Numbered from the stretch's first letter, positions 1-8,173 are shown. The stretch: 23,759 nt of DNA from DASPWV01 sp046727855 (GCA_046727855.1 JBKPDL010000084.1:1-23759); one strand, 5' to 3'. The notes: generated by a model from the sequence alone, not told the origin. A program made the numbers and translations.

Positions 1-641
1 GTCCGGCGATTAACGCGCACGGCCAGGTGGCCGCAGGCGCATTGTTGACGAACGGCGCAAGCGCCGCGGGTCTGTTCCTCGGCGATGGGTCGAATGCGGT
101 CGCGATCATGCTCCTGGGACAACCGGCTCCGAAGGGCGGCAACTATTCATTTCCATTCGGATCAGTTAGGCTCAATGACCGCGGTGAGGTCGCCTTCGCC
201 ACGGCATTGCAGGGCGGCACGAGCTCGCACGGCATCTTTCGCGGCAACGGTGACCACACGACGACCGTTGCGCTCAGCGAGACGATCGCGCCAGGGACGA
301 CGGGAACGTTCGAGTCGTTCGACGACATCAAGCTCGTAGACGACGGCCGGGTCGCCGTTCTTGCGAGATTGGCCGTCGGTGCGGGCGGCGTGGACCTCTC
401 CAACAACAAGGGGATCTGGATCGGCACGTCGGAGGCGGATCTGCAGTTGGTGGTGCGAACGGGCGATGTCATCGGTGGAAAGGTGCTGACCGACATTCCG
501 AACAACGTTCCTTTCGATACGAACAAGCATGGCGTCGCCTGGCTCGGGACGTTCACGTTCCCCACGAGGGCCATTGTCTTCTCACGCGTTCTTGGCGACG
601 ACGACGCTGATGAGCCGGAAGGGGACGATCGCGAGCGGTAG
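1..641 (+). CDS. NxxGxVAF tandem-repeat protein, 3' part of gene (5' end outside window)
   Basis: The reading frame is open from the first bases of the window (codons begin at base 3) to a TAG at 639-641, so this is the C-terminal portion of a longer gene whose start is off the left edge. It shows the recurring pattern of choice-of-anchor NxxGxVAF repeat proteins: an INAHGQVAA unit right at the edge, then RLNDRGEVAFATALQGG, each followed by a stretch ending in a GIF/GIW-type strand and a VRTGD-like element. These proteins are usually exported and surface-associated with no known biochemical role. The tail is acidic and low-complexity (DDDADEPEGDD), not a recognisable sorting signal. The ATG-free start at base 27 is only an internal codon. 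It converges with the VOC gene at 732. The family call is fairly secure; the function is unknown. Confidence 0.75.
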   Translation, partial: PAINAHGQVAAGALLTNGASAAGLFLGDGSNAVAIMLLGQPAPKGGNYSFPFGSVRLNDRGEVAFATALQGGTSSHGIFRGNGDHTTTVALSETIAPGTTGTFESFDDIKLVDDGRVAVLARLAVGAGGVDLSNNKGIWIGTSEADLQLVVRTGDVIGGKVLTDIPNNVPFDTNKHGVAWLGTFTFPTRAIVFSRVLGDDDADEPEGDDRER

Positions 642-660
642 CTCACATTGCAGGTCGAAG

Positions 661-687
661 CTCGCCGGGTTGAAACGACTCGGCGAG
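661..687. terminator. Hairpin between convergent genes, possible bidirectional terminator
   Basis: A perfect 7-bp inverted repeat, CTCGCCG (661-667) and CGGCGAG (681-687), encloses a 13-base loop in the 90-base gap between two converging genes. No T-tract follows on either strand, so it is not a classical intrinsic terminator. The position fits a transcription end or an mRNA 3'-end stabiliser. Confidence 0.3.
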
Positions 688-731
688 CACCGATACGTGT
701 GTGCCGGCGTATGCTCCGAAACAGATCGTCG

Positions 732-1151
732 TTACCGCTGCATGAACATCCAGCGGTGGCCCTCCAGGTCTTCGGCCCGGTAGCTCCGGCCATGTCCATC
801 ATCCTTCGGCTCACTCAGGATTGTGGCTCCCTCCCGCTTGGCGACGCCCCAGTGCTCGTCCACGTTCGCGACGGAGACCAGTACGCCATCGATCACCCAC
901 GGGACCTCCGACCACCGGCGTGCCTGCTCGCAGACTTCCCGATGCTTGCGCGGGCCGCGGTACTCCCGACTGGGTGTCGCCAGCATGATGACACCTTCCC
1001 CGGCGTCCATCTCGCCATGCGCGAGAGAGCCGTCGGGATTCTTCATGCGCATGCGCTCGCGGAATCCGAATGCCCGCGCGAGCCATTCCAGCGCGGCCAC
1101 ACCGTCTTCGTAGGCGATCATCGGCACCACGCCGGGGTATTCATTGGCCAT
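732..1151 (-). CDS. VOC family (glyoxalase/PhnB-like) protein
   Basis: A 139-residue protein of the vicinal oxygen chelate superfamily. The N-terminus (VVPMIAYEDGVAALEWLARAFGF) is the first beta-alpha element of PhnB-like VOC proteins. The C-terminal YRAEDLEGHRWMFMQR is the typical closing strand, with the Glu/His context often used for metal binding. LAHGEMDAGEGVIML supplies the middle strands. Members act as metal-dependent lyases, dioxygenases or resistance proteins; the substrate cannot be read from sequence. The start is well supported: reverse-complement AAAGGAGGA lies just upstream of the ATG at 1149-1151. The AraC-type regulator gene lies 119 bases upstream on the same strand and may be co-transcribed or control it (inference). 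Confidence 0.85.
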   Translation of the reverse strand: MANEYPGVVPMIAYEDGVAALEWLARAFGFRERMRMKNPDGSLAHGEMDAGEGVIMLATPSREYRGPRKHREVCEQARRWSEVPWVIDGVLVSVANVDEHWGVAKREGATILSEPKDDGHGRSYRAEDLEGHRWMFMQR

Positions 1152-1270
1152 CGCGTCCTCCTTTCAAGTGTTCACGCACCCACCCTCTCGTCGACATGGC
1201 GGCTCTGCTCCTTTCAGCCACCTTGTACCAGGTCGATCGCGGAGTTTTCTTGGAAGGAATTTACCAGCAG

Positions 1271-2155
1271 CTATGACAGCAGGCCGTAAAGGTCGGTGAC
1301 CATGGGCCGCGCTTCGGTGGGCGTGATGCCAGTGAAATGGCGCACATCCCGCACGAGGTGCGCCTGATCGTAGTAACCGAACTCCAATGCGAGGTCGGCC
1401 CAGGTTCCGTGGCCGCCGTGGCGGAGGTGCTGCATCACCCGGTTGAAGCGGATGATGCGCGCAAAAAGTTTGGGGGCGACGCCTACCTGGTCGCGGAACA
1501 TCGCGATGACGTGCTTCTGGCTGTAGCCTAGCTCTCGAGCAAGGCGGTGCATCTCCAACACGCCGCCGGTCTCCTCGATGCGGCTCACAGCCCAGGCCAC
1601 GACGCTCGTCTTCTCACGCGCTTCGGTGAGGCAGTCGGCGAGAGTGCAATCAAGCAGATCGAAGCGCTCGTCCCAGTCTGCGCAGTCCTGTAGCCGCTCG
1701 ACTAGGTTGCGATGACGCGAAGGGAAGACGTCGCGGATCGAGACGATCCGCCCGCTCAACTCCGACATGGGAATGCCGTACAAGAGCCGCGCGCCGATAG
1801 CGGTCAGATTGATCTGAATGCCCTGCTGGAACCCGTCGTGTTCACAGAGTGCGAACGCATCGCTGAGTCCACCGACGAACCCGCCGCGATGACTCGAGCA
1901 GCGCGCTCGGTTGGCGGCCTCGAAGATGCGAATGGGTGGCCCGAATTCGATGACCATCACGACGAACGGGCCCGGAAACTCACGTCGGCGGTTGGTCGTG
2001 CCTGACCACTCGGTGTAGCCAACGTAGTCGCCACGCACATAAGGCTGCAGCCGTGCGGCCGGTGACCGCACGGCGACATTCCAGCGACTGTCTCCGGTCT
2101 GGCCGCTCAATAGGCGAGCGCCATAGGGCCGTGGGCGGGCGTGGTCGGCTGACAT
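1271..2155 (-). CDS. AraC-family transcriptional regulator
   Basis: A 294-residue protein with the two-part AraC layout. The N-terminal ~170 residues (AARLQPYVRGDYVGYTEW..., GGFVGGLSDAF, QINLTAIGARLLYGIP) resemble the sensory domain of the AraC subgroup annotated DUF6597, which binds an unidentified ligand. The C-terminal ~100 residues hold two helix-turn-helix units: LARELGYSQKHVIAMFRDQVGVAPK, then WADLALEFGYYDQAHLVRDVRHFTGITPTEAR, the latter close to the AraC signature. The ATG is at 2153-2155; AGAGG lies only one base upstream, so the ribosome binding site is poorly spaced and the true start could differ slightly. It precedes the VOC gene on the same strand, the most likely local target (inference). 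Confidence 0.88.
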   Translation of the reverse strand: MSADHARPRPYGARLLSGQTGDSRWNVAVRSPAARLQPYVRGDYVGYTEWSGTTNRRREFPGPFVVMVIEFGPPIRIFEAANRARCSSHRGGFVGGLSDAFALCEHDGFQQGIQINLTAIGARLLYGIPMSELSGRIVSIRDVFPSRHRNLVERLQDCADWDERFDLLDCTLADCLTEAREKTSVVAWAVSRIEETGGVLEMHRLARELGYSQKHVIAMFRDQVGVAPKLFARIIRFNRVMQHLRHGGHGTWADLALEFGYYDQAHLVRDVRHFTGITPTEARPMVTDLYGLLS

Positions 2156-2249
2156 GCCTCTGCAGGCGACGTTAGCATGCGCGGTGCGCGTAGCGTCAAT
2201 GGATTCCTTGATTGAAGTCGGCGCTTTGAGGAACCAGCCCCTTAATCAT

Positions 2250-2414
2250 TTACTTGCGATGCGGCGTGGCTACGAGCAGCACACCGCGGCCATCGCTTAG
2301 CGTCGCTCCGAACACCACCTGCCCGTGGTCATTCATCGTCGCGCCGGAGTTGTGAACGAAAGCGGAACCCGGAGTAAGGACGAGCACTCGTTGATACCAC
2401 ATGCTTTTCTTCAT
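2250..2414 (-). pseudogene. Internally deleted remnant of an NxxGxVAF repeat protein gene
   Basis: A 54-codon frame runs from ATG (2412-2414) to TAA (2250-2252). It has an excellent ribosome binding site (reverse-complement AGGAGGAGA, 2417-2425). Its first ~13 residues (MKKSMWYQRVLVL) look like the beginning of a signal peptide. The rest, including ATMNDHGQVVFGATLSDGR and LLVATPHRK, is the closing repeat of an NxxGxVAF protein. Full-length members have hundreds of residues between these parts, so the sequence reads as a gene that kept both ends and lost its middle in frame. It is of the same family as the partial gene at the left edge, but on the opposite strand. Whether a 54-residue product is made is unknown. 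Confidence 0.55.
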
Positions 2415-2738
2415 CGTCTCCTCCTCACCGATGAGCTCTGATAAATCCCATTCGCCTTCTACAAACACCAATCGGCGATAGGCAGGGCCACGCGTGGAGC
2501 GAGGAGGCGCGAGATGTGGCAGACGTATAATCCGCGTCGGGATATCGACCGCGGTTCGCGCGCTGACACCTTCACCCGTTACGGAGCGGTCGGTCCTTCG
2601 TTGATGACGAAATCGCCCGACGACCGCCTCATCGGCGATGTCGCCCGCGAGGCCTGCCAGCGAGGCGAAGGCGGAGTACGCCCGTCTGACGGTCCCTACA
2701 GCGCCGACCGGTAAGTAGAGACGATCGAGGCCGCGACC
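2415..2738. other. Intergenic stretch without a supportable gene
   Basis: This gap separates two gene remnants that diverge from it. The remnant on the minus strand takes its ribosome binding site from 2417-2425. A perfect TATAAT occurs on the plus strand at 2526-2531, but I see no matching -35 element at the right distance. Open frames here show no recognisable domain and look like chance frames of GC-rich DNA. Confidence 0.5.
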
Positions 2739-2863
2739 ATGGAACAAGATCGGCGGCCGATCGGCTACTGGTTGAAGCACCTCGATCGCCTTATCGAAGA
2801 GTAAGCGCCGTTCGCCGGAGTGCCCTGCGGCGTGCCTTGCGCCCGACCGGGGTCTTCAGTAAC
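2739..2863 (+). pseudogene. Remnant of a MarR-family regulator N-terminus (premature stop and frameshift)
   Basis: ATG at 2739 begins a 21-residue peptide containing RRPIGYWLKHLDRLIEE and ending in TAA at 2802-2804. This stretch resembles the first helix of MarR-family regulators, which often begin with a P-(I/L)-G-Y-W-L-K motif and continue into a dimerisation helix. Two bases off frame after the stop, from about 2807, the DNA encodes RRSALRRALRPTGVFSN. That resembles the next part of such proteins (xALxPxGVTRRxWQ), so a small indel plus loss of the rest of the gene is likely. No helix-turn-helix region survives. The assignment rests on about 35 residues and memory of the family, so it is tentative. 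Confidence 0.42.
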
Positions 2864-2946
2864 CTTTGTGAACTCCGTGGCCCCTCCTGGATCGTCACTG
2901 CCATGGGGGCCCGCGACGGTCCTTGGGTTCGCCGCAGGTAATTGGC

Positions 2947-5718
2947 ATGTTGGCACCTAGTCCGTTCGTCCGCGTTTCCATCCCAAACGAACCGGTGGCG
3001 CATTTCTTGTTGCGGGGCAGCCAGGCTCATCCCGACAAACCGGCTCTCATCGACGGATCGACCCACCGGACGATCACCTACGGACGCCTGCACGACGACC
3101 TTCGACGCGCGGCGGCGGGCCTCTTCCGACGCGGATTACGAAAGGGTGACGTCGTCGCCGTGTTCGGGCCCAACTCACCCGACTACATGACGGCCTTCTA
3201 CGCCGTCACGTCACTGGGCGCCGTCATCACCAGCCTCAACGTGATTCACAACGTCGCCGAGCTCTCGTATCGGTTGATAGACTCGGGCGCGAAGGTCGTG
3301 CTCGTGACGTGTGAACCAACGCCGGCGCTGGTCAGGGCCGCCGAAAAGGCGGGCCTCAGGCGCATCTGGCGCCTGGACGATGTGCGCGAAGGCGCGAGGT
3401 CGGACGATGCGGACGACAATCTGGCAACCACGCTGGATGCCCGGTCCGAGGTCGCATCGATCACCTACACCGAGGCGGCCAGCGATGTGCCGATGGGCGT
3501 CATGGTCACGCATGGCAACCTGGTGGCCAACGTGCAGCAGACGCAGGCGGTCGATTCCGTCGACTCGACGGACGTGCTGCTGGGGGTGATGCCGTTTTGC
3601 CAGTTGTACGGGATGGTCGCTGTCAACCTCGCACTTCACGCGAGTGCGACCGTCGTGACGTTCCCGCACTTCAGCCTCGCATGGTTGCTGCAGGCGATCG
3701 AGCGCTACCGGGTCACGGTCGCGTATCTCGTGCCGCCGGTCATCCGCACGCTGGCCAAGCACAGCGAGGTGGATAAGTTCGATTTGTCGGCGCTGAAGAA
3801 AATTACCGCGTTCACTGCGCCGTTACCCGACTCGGTGGCGCGCGCGTGCGCGGAGCGCCTGCAATGCAATGTGAGACAGGCTTACGGGCTCACTGAAGCG
3901 GTCGCGTTGACTCACTTCACGCCCCGTGTATCCCCCAAGGTCGCTTCGGTCGGCCTGCCGGTGCCGGACACGGAATGCCGCGTCGTCGATGTCGTGTCAC
4001 GGCGCGCAGTTGGCCCCGGAGAGCTTGGCGAGGTGTGGGTGCGTGGTCCGCAGGTGATGAAGGGCTATCACAACTTCCCTGAAGTCACAGCGGACGTCCT
4101 CGATGACGACGGATGGCTGCGGACCTGCGACATCGGTTACACCGACGAAGACGGATATCTGTTCGTCGTCGACCGCTCGAAGAAGCTGTCGCGGCTGCGT
4201 GGCCTGCACCGCCAGGACGGCGAGCTCCTGCGCGCCGCGGTGGAAGACATCGCCGCTCGCCTGAAGGCGTCCGACAAACTGCGGGTGCAGTCGGTCCTCC
4301 TGAACAGCGTGCGCGAGTCGGTTGTCAGCACTGATGTCAAGAACAACGTGACGTTCTGGAACAAGGGCGCGGAGCGCCTCTTCGGCTATTCGGCAGAGGA
4401 GGCGATGGGTAAGCCCGTGGACTCGCTCATCGTGCCGGAAGGCGTAGCGTTCTTGGAGACAGAGAAGACGCACGCCCTCAGGACGCGTGGCACCTGGAAC
4501 TCGCAGGTGATGCGATGCCGGAAGGACGGCTCCATCATCTGGACCGACCTCGTCGTGTCGGTCGTGACCGATGCGGCCGGTGAACGGTCCGGGTTTTTGG
4601 GCATCCACCGCGATGTGACCGAGCAGCGCAAGGCGGAGGAGCGGCTGCGATTTCAGGCCCAGCTCCTGGACAGCGTCCTCGAATCCGTCGTCGCCACGGA
4701 TCTGTCGGATCGGATCACGTTCTGGGCGCACGGTGCGCAGACGTTGTTCGGTTACACGGCGGACGAGATGCTGGGGCGGCCGCTTGCGCCGCTCACGTTT
4801 CCGCTCGCGGACGACGGCGCGGAGGAGTTGCGGCGCATTCGTGACGAGGTGCTCCGCACCGGTTCGTGGACGGGCCGCGGCGTGCCCTGCCGACGCAAGG
4901 GCGCAGACTTTTGGGCCGATGTGACCTTCGCCCCAGTGTCGAACGCTGACGGCCGCGTTGTCGGTCTGATCGCCGTTCATCGCGATGTCACTGAGCTTCG
5001 GCGAAACCAGGAGCTGGTGAAGGAGTCGCACGAACGTACGCGCAATCTGGCGGCGAGGCTCATTGCCATCCGTGAACATGAGCGCTCGTCGATTGCGCGC
5101 GAACTTCATGACGAGCTCGGCCAGACATTGACCCGTCTCAACATCGACGTCACCTGGCTCACGCAGCGGCTCCCGCAGCGCCTGAAAACGAAGCGCGTGC
5201 AGGCGATCGGACCGCTCGTAGAGCGCACCGTCAGGACCATTCAGCAGATCTCGTCGCAGCTGCGGCCTCCCGTCCTCGATGACCTCGGGCTCGAGGCTGC
5301 CATCGAGTGGCATGTCCACGAATTCGCGGAATGGAGCGGGTGCCACTGCGAGCTCGATCTCTCGGTCGGCCGGATGTCGCGGGACAAGGATCGCGACATT
5401 GCCATCTTCCGCATCCTGCAGGAAGCGCTCACCAACGTTGCGCGGCATGCGCACGCTGAGGTGGTGAAAGTGCGGGCCGTCAGAACGGGCGACGCGTTCG
5501 CGCTCGACATCGAGGACGACGGGATGGGGATTCCGCTGTCCAAGCTCAGCGACCAACAGTCCTTTGGTCTCGCCGGCATGGCAGAGCGCGCCGAGGGCCT
5601 GGGCGGTGAGTTACACATCTCCGTTCCTCAGGGGAGAGGAACCATCGTCAGCCTGCGCCTCAGAATCCCGGAGCAGGCTTTCGAGGCACCGCAGCATGAT
5701 TCGCTTGCTCATCGCTGA
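2947..5718 (+). CDS. Hybrid sensor: degenerate acyl-CoA ligase (4CL-like) - PAS - PAS - HisKA_3 histidine kinase
   Basis: A 923-residue protein, apparently soluble. Residues ~1-430 are the large N-terminal domain of a 4-coumarate-CoA-ligase-like adenylating enzyme: NEPVAHFLLRGSQAHPDKPA near the start, YGLTE at 313-317, VASVGLPVPDTECRVVD, GELGEVWVRGPQVMKGY, D395 and D409-R410. The ATP P-loop is ruined: consensus SSGTTGxPKG reads TEAASDVPMG at 175-184. The C-terminal ligase subdomain with the catalytic lysine is absent; the fold ends at the hinge after D409-R410. PAS1 (~450-570) and PAS2 (~573-685) follow, each with an FWxxGAxxLFGYxxxE core and a GxxxIHRDVTE end. The HisKA_3 H-box is RELHDELGQ with H721. 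HATPase motifs are LQEALTNVARHA, DDGMGIP and FGLAGMAERAEGLGG. ATG 2947, with AGGT seven bases upstream, is preferred over TTG at 2923. The next gene overlaps by 23 bases and encodes the likely partner regulator. The pseudo-ligase is inferred to be the ligand sensor. Confidence 0.9.
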   Translation: MLAPSPFVRVSIPNEPVAHFLLRGSQAHPDKPALIDGSTHRTITYGRLHDDLRRAAAGLFRRGLRKGDVVAVFGPNSPDYMTAFYAVTSLGAVITSLNVIHNVAELSYRLIDSGAKVVLVTCEPTPALVRAAEKAGLRRIWRLDDVREGARSDDADDNLATTLDARSEVASITYTEAASDVPMGVMVTHGNLVANVQQTQAVDSVDSTDVLLGVMPFCQLYGMVAVNLALHASATVVTFPHFSLAWLLQAIERYRVTVAYLVPPVIRTLAKHSEVDKFDLSALKKITAFTAPLPDSVARACAERLQCNVRQAYGLTEAVALTHFTPRVSPKVASVGLPVPDTECRVVDVVSRRAVGPGELGEVWVRGPQVMKGYHNFPEVTADVLDDDGWLRTCDIGYTDEDGYLFVVDRSKKLSRLRGLHRQDGELLRAAVEDIAARLKASDKLRVQSVLLNSVRESVVSTDVKNNVTFWNKGAERLFGYSAEEAMGKPVDSLIVPEGVAFLETEKTHALRTRGTWNSQVMRCRKDGSIIWTDLVVSVVTDAAGERSGFLGIHRDVTEQRKAEERLRFQAQLLDSVLESVVATDLSDRITFWAHGAQTLFGYTADEMLGRPLAPLTFPLADDGAEELRRIRDEVLRTGSWTGRGVPCRRKGADFWADVTFAPVSNADGRVVGLIAVHRDVTELRRNQELVKESHERTRNLAARLIAIREHERSSIARELHDELGQTLTRLNIDVTWLTQRLPQRLKTKRVQAIGPLVERTVRTIQQISSQLRPPVLDDLGLEAAIEWHVHEFAEWSGCHCELDLSVGRMSRDKDRDIAIFRILQEALTNVARHAHAEVVKVRAVRTGDAFALDIEDDGMGIPLSKLSDQQSFGLAGMAERAEGLGGELHISVPQGRGTIVSLRLRIPEQAFEAPQHDSLAHR

Positions 5719-6346
5719 TGATCACGAAATCCTCCGTGAGGGTCTGAAATACGTCGTGTCGCACTCCCGCGACATCTCGGTGGTTGGGGAGGCCGCCAAC
5801 GCCGAATCCATGTTGCAGTTGTGTCGGACGACGCCGGCCGACGTGCTGCTGCTCGACGTCTCGATGCCGGGGCCAGGCGTGCTCGACACGATCAAGAACG
5901 TGAAGGCGATCAGGCCGGAGCTTCGCATTCTCGTTCTCAGCGTCCATCCAGAAGAGCAGTATGCGCGGCGAGTCTTGGCCGCAGGGGCCGACGGATACCT
6001 GACCAAGAACCACTCGTCGCGCGAGTTGGCGGCGGCTGTGCGGCAGGTGCACAACGGAAAGAAGTACCTGACGGCGTCGCTCGCGCAGGAACTGGCGCTC
6101 GCTCTGGTGCGGGGACGCAACACTCAGGACCTTCACGAGACGCTCTCTAACCGCGAGTACCAGACGTTGTTGCAGCTTGGGGCGGGCAAGGGGATCGACG
6201 AAATAGCGCAACTGCTGAATCTGAGCCCCAAAACGGTTCGTACCTATCGTGCGCGCATTATGGAGAAAATGAACTTGAAGAGCACCGCCGAGATCATCTT
6301 CTACGTGCTCGACCGCAAACTTATCACCGAACTCGTCGAACGCTGA
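5696..6346 (+). CDS. NarL/LuxR-type response regulator
   Basis: A 216-residue protein. The receiver domain (~1-120) has acidic residues D8-D9 (LLIADDHEI), phosphoacceptor D54 in LLLDVSMPGPG, the LSVHPEEQ switch region and the conserved lysine in YLTKNHSS. The LuxR-type helix-turn-helix (~147-205) reads LSNREYQTLLQLGAGKGIDE then IAQLLNLSPKTVRTYRARIM and EKMNLKSTAEIIFYVLD. An asparagine and serine after the lysine (TKNHS) are typical of the NarL group. ATG at 5696 overlaps the kinase stop by 23 bases, so the two are translationally coupled and almost certainly cognate. A longer frame from 5564 would add an arginine-rich, non-conserved extension and is rejected. Targets are unknown; the same-strand genes downstream are the obvious candidates, given the 251-base gap that follows. 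Confidence 0.93.
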   Translation: MIRLLIADDHEILREGLKYVVSHSRDISVVGEAANAESMLQLCRTTPADVLLLDVSMPGPGVLDTIKNVKAIRPELRILVLSVHPEEQYARRVLAAGADGYLTKNHSSRELAAAVRQVHNGKKYLTASLAQELALALVRGRNTQDLHETLSNREYQTLLQLGAGKGIDEIAQLLNLSPKTVRTYRARIMEKMNLKSTAEIIFYVLDRKLITELVER

Positions 6347-6597
6347 GCCTTAGCGCTCCGCATGGCGCACGGTCTAGATATACAACCGGCATCCACTTGT
6401 AATGGCGGAGATGTCGTCAAGTTGCCTACAGCGCAAGGGCAGAACGACGTCAGCGCCGACCGCCATCTTGCCACTTGAAGTTGAGTTGACCTCCTCGTAG
6501 ATTCCGCCGGCAACCGACAATAGTCGTGACCGGCCCGCATTCGTGCTTGCAGGGTGCGGGCGGGAGTTCAGCAACGCTCTCTTCCTGGAGACAGTAG

Positions 6598-8130
6598 ATG
6601 CGGACATGGATATCGCTTGCAGGTGCGATTCTCATCCTCGCCAGCGTCATGATTGTCGGCCCTTCCGGTGCCTCGCAGACGATCGCGTCACCACAACCGG
6701 CAGCGCCGGCCCCCGTTGACGTCGACACGCCGGACGACTCGCTCCTTCGCTGGCCGCTGCCGCCAGGCGGGGAGAAGTACGCCGCGATCGATGGCAAGCG
6801 GCTGCACAAGGACGTCGTCGCGCAGGCGCTCATCGCCCGCCGGTATCGCGATCAGGTGCACCCGAAGTTCTGGGGCCGGATCATCGGCACGTCGAGCGAC
6901 GCGGAGAGCGCCGAGTGGCTCGCTCGTCGCTTCAAGGAGATCGGATTGTCCGACGTGCGCGTACAGCCGTTCGATCTGACGCCGCAGTGGATGCCGCAGA
7001 CGTGGGAGGTGGCGGTGACGAGCGGAGGCAAGACCATCAAGCTCGATTCCGCGCAGCCGAACTACGCCGCCGTGCCGACACCAGCCGGAGGCCTCGGCCT
7101 CGAGGCGGTGTACGTCGGGCTCGGCACCGAAGCGGACTATGCGGGCAAAGACGTGAAAGGGAAGGCGGTCTTCTACTACACGCAGGTGGGCCTGCAGCTC
7201 GGAACCGACTGGACCGCGCTCGCCAAGCGCGCGGACGCCAAGGGCGCCGCTGCGATCTTCGAAGTGGACATGCTGCCCGGCAACATGCGGTATCAGGGTT
7301 ACCCGTCGAACACGAAAGCTCCGGCCTTCATCATCGGCAGCGGGGACGGGTTCGCGGTGCGCGACATGTTTGCTGCGGCCACACCAGGCCAGCCACCGCG
7401 AGTAAAGGTCTCGCTCGACGTGAAGATGGTGCCGAACCTGAAGACTTCGCTCGTGTGGGGCTCACTCCCGGGCGCGACCGATGAGACCATCTATGTCATC
7501 GCGCACCGCGACGGCTGGTTCGATGCTTCGGGCGACAACGCCGCCGGAGTGGCGTCGATGATCGGGCTTGCCGAGCACTACGCGAAGGTGCCGCAGGCAC
7601 AGCGGCGCCGCACGATGGTGTTCGTCGGCGTCGACGGCCATCACAACTCCGGCGAGGGATCGGCAGTGGGCTTGAAGTGGATGGCCGACAATCGCAACAA
7701 GCTCTTCGCGAAGGCCGCGCTCATGATCAACGCGGAGCATCCGTCGACGCTGCAGACCTACGTGCGGCCGCGCTACGAGGAGCAGCGCGACATCGCCTGG
7801 TCGAACGCGTACACCGCCCAGCAGTGGTATGCGGGCGGCGCGTCGCGGCCCGAGCTGCGGGCGCTTGCCGTCAAGGCGTTCCGCGAGTTCGGCGTGCCGC
7901 TGCTGCGGGAGCCCAACGTCCGACCTCCGCTCGGTGATCTCGGCCGCTTCTTCCGGTTCCTGCCGGGCGTCGCGACGAGCGATTTCTATCACTACTTCCA
8001 CACCGACCAGGAGACGCCCGCGACGGTCCCTTGGACGGGACTCGAGGCGTCCACGCGCGCCTACGCCAGGATCATCGACGAGGTCAACAAGCTCCGGCTC
8101 ACCAGCTTGCAGCGGCCGCCCGAATCGTAA
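6598..8130 (+). CDS. Exported M28-like metallopeptidase, paralogue 1 (His-His variant active site)
   Basis: A 510-residue protein with a signal peptide (hydrophobic core LAGAILILASVMIV, then GPSGAS). Residues ~100-290 contain a protease-associated domain (VYVGLGTEADYAGKDVKGKAVFYY, then PGNMRYQGYPSNTKAPAF). The catalytic M28 domain follows: HRDGWF with H303 and D305, GDNAAGVAS with D313, and a C-terminal FYHYFHTDQETPATVPW with H465/H468. In classical M28 enzymes the next motif is D-x-E-E, the general base and a zinc ligand; here it is VDGHHNSGEGS, giving H348-H349. The usual NLD ligand is replaced by INAEHPS with E380. Because the same changes occur in both paralogues at 10227 and 15053, it is probably a functional subfamily rather than decay. 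It may cleave peptides or N-acyl amino acids in the periplasm (inference). GGAG lies eight bases before the ATG. Confidence 0.85.
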   Translation: MRTWISLAGAILILASVMIVGPSGASQTIASPQPAAPAPVDVDTPDDSLLRWPLPPGGEKYAAIDGKRLHKDVVAQALIARRYRDQVHPKFWGRIIGTSSDAESAEWLARRFKEIGLSDVRVQPFDLTPQWMPQTWEVAVTSGGKTIKLDSAQPNYAAVPTPAGGLGLEAVYVGLGTEADYAGKDVKGKAVFYYTQVGLQLGTDWTALAKRADAKGAAAIFEVDMLPGNMRYQGYPSNTKAPAFIIGSGDGFAVRDMFAAATPGQPPRVKVSLDVKMVPNLKTSLVWGSLPGATDETIYVIAHRDGWFDASGDNAAGVASMIGLAEHYAKVPQAQRRRTMVFVGVDGHHNSGEGSAVGLKWMADNRNKLFAKAALMINAEHPSTLQTYVRPRYEEQRDIAWSNAYTAQQWYAGGASRPELRALAVKAFREFGVPLLREPNVRPPLGDLGRFFRFLPGVATSDFYHYFHTDQETPATVPWTGLEASTRAYARIIDEVNKLRLTSLQRPPES

Positions 8131-8173
8131 AGCTTCCTTTGAAATTTTCATTTTGAATTCCGGCTGCGTTTTC

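Noticed and set aside
2514..2714. 66-codon plus-strand frame in the gap before the MarR remnant
   Set aside because: No recognisable motif and no ribosome binding site; composition fits chance.
4320..5010. That the kinase gene is two genes wrongly joined
   Set aside because: The frame is continuous without stop through the ligase hinge, the linker helix and both PAS domains, and no internal start with a ribosome binding site stands out.
3997..5556. Long open frame on the minus strand opposite the kinase
   Set aside because: It is a shadow of the GC-rich kinase gene; its product has no recognisable domain and is rich in Arg, His and Pro.
5564..5695. Upstream extension of the response regulator
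   Set aside because: The added 44 residues are arginine/serine-rich and overlap the kinase ATPase domain in another frame; the receiver domain begins exactly at ATG 5696.
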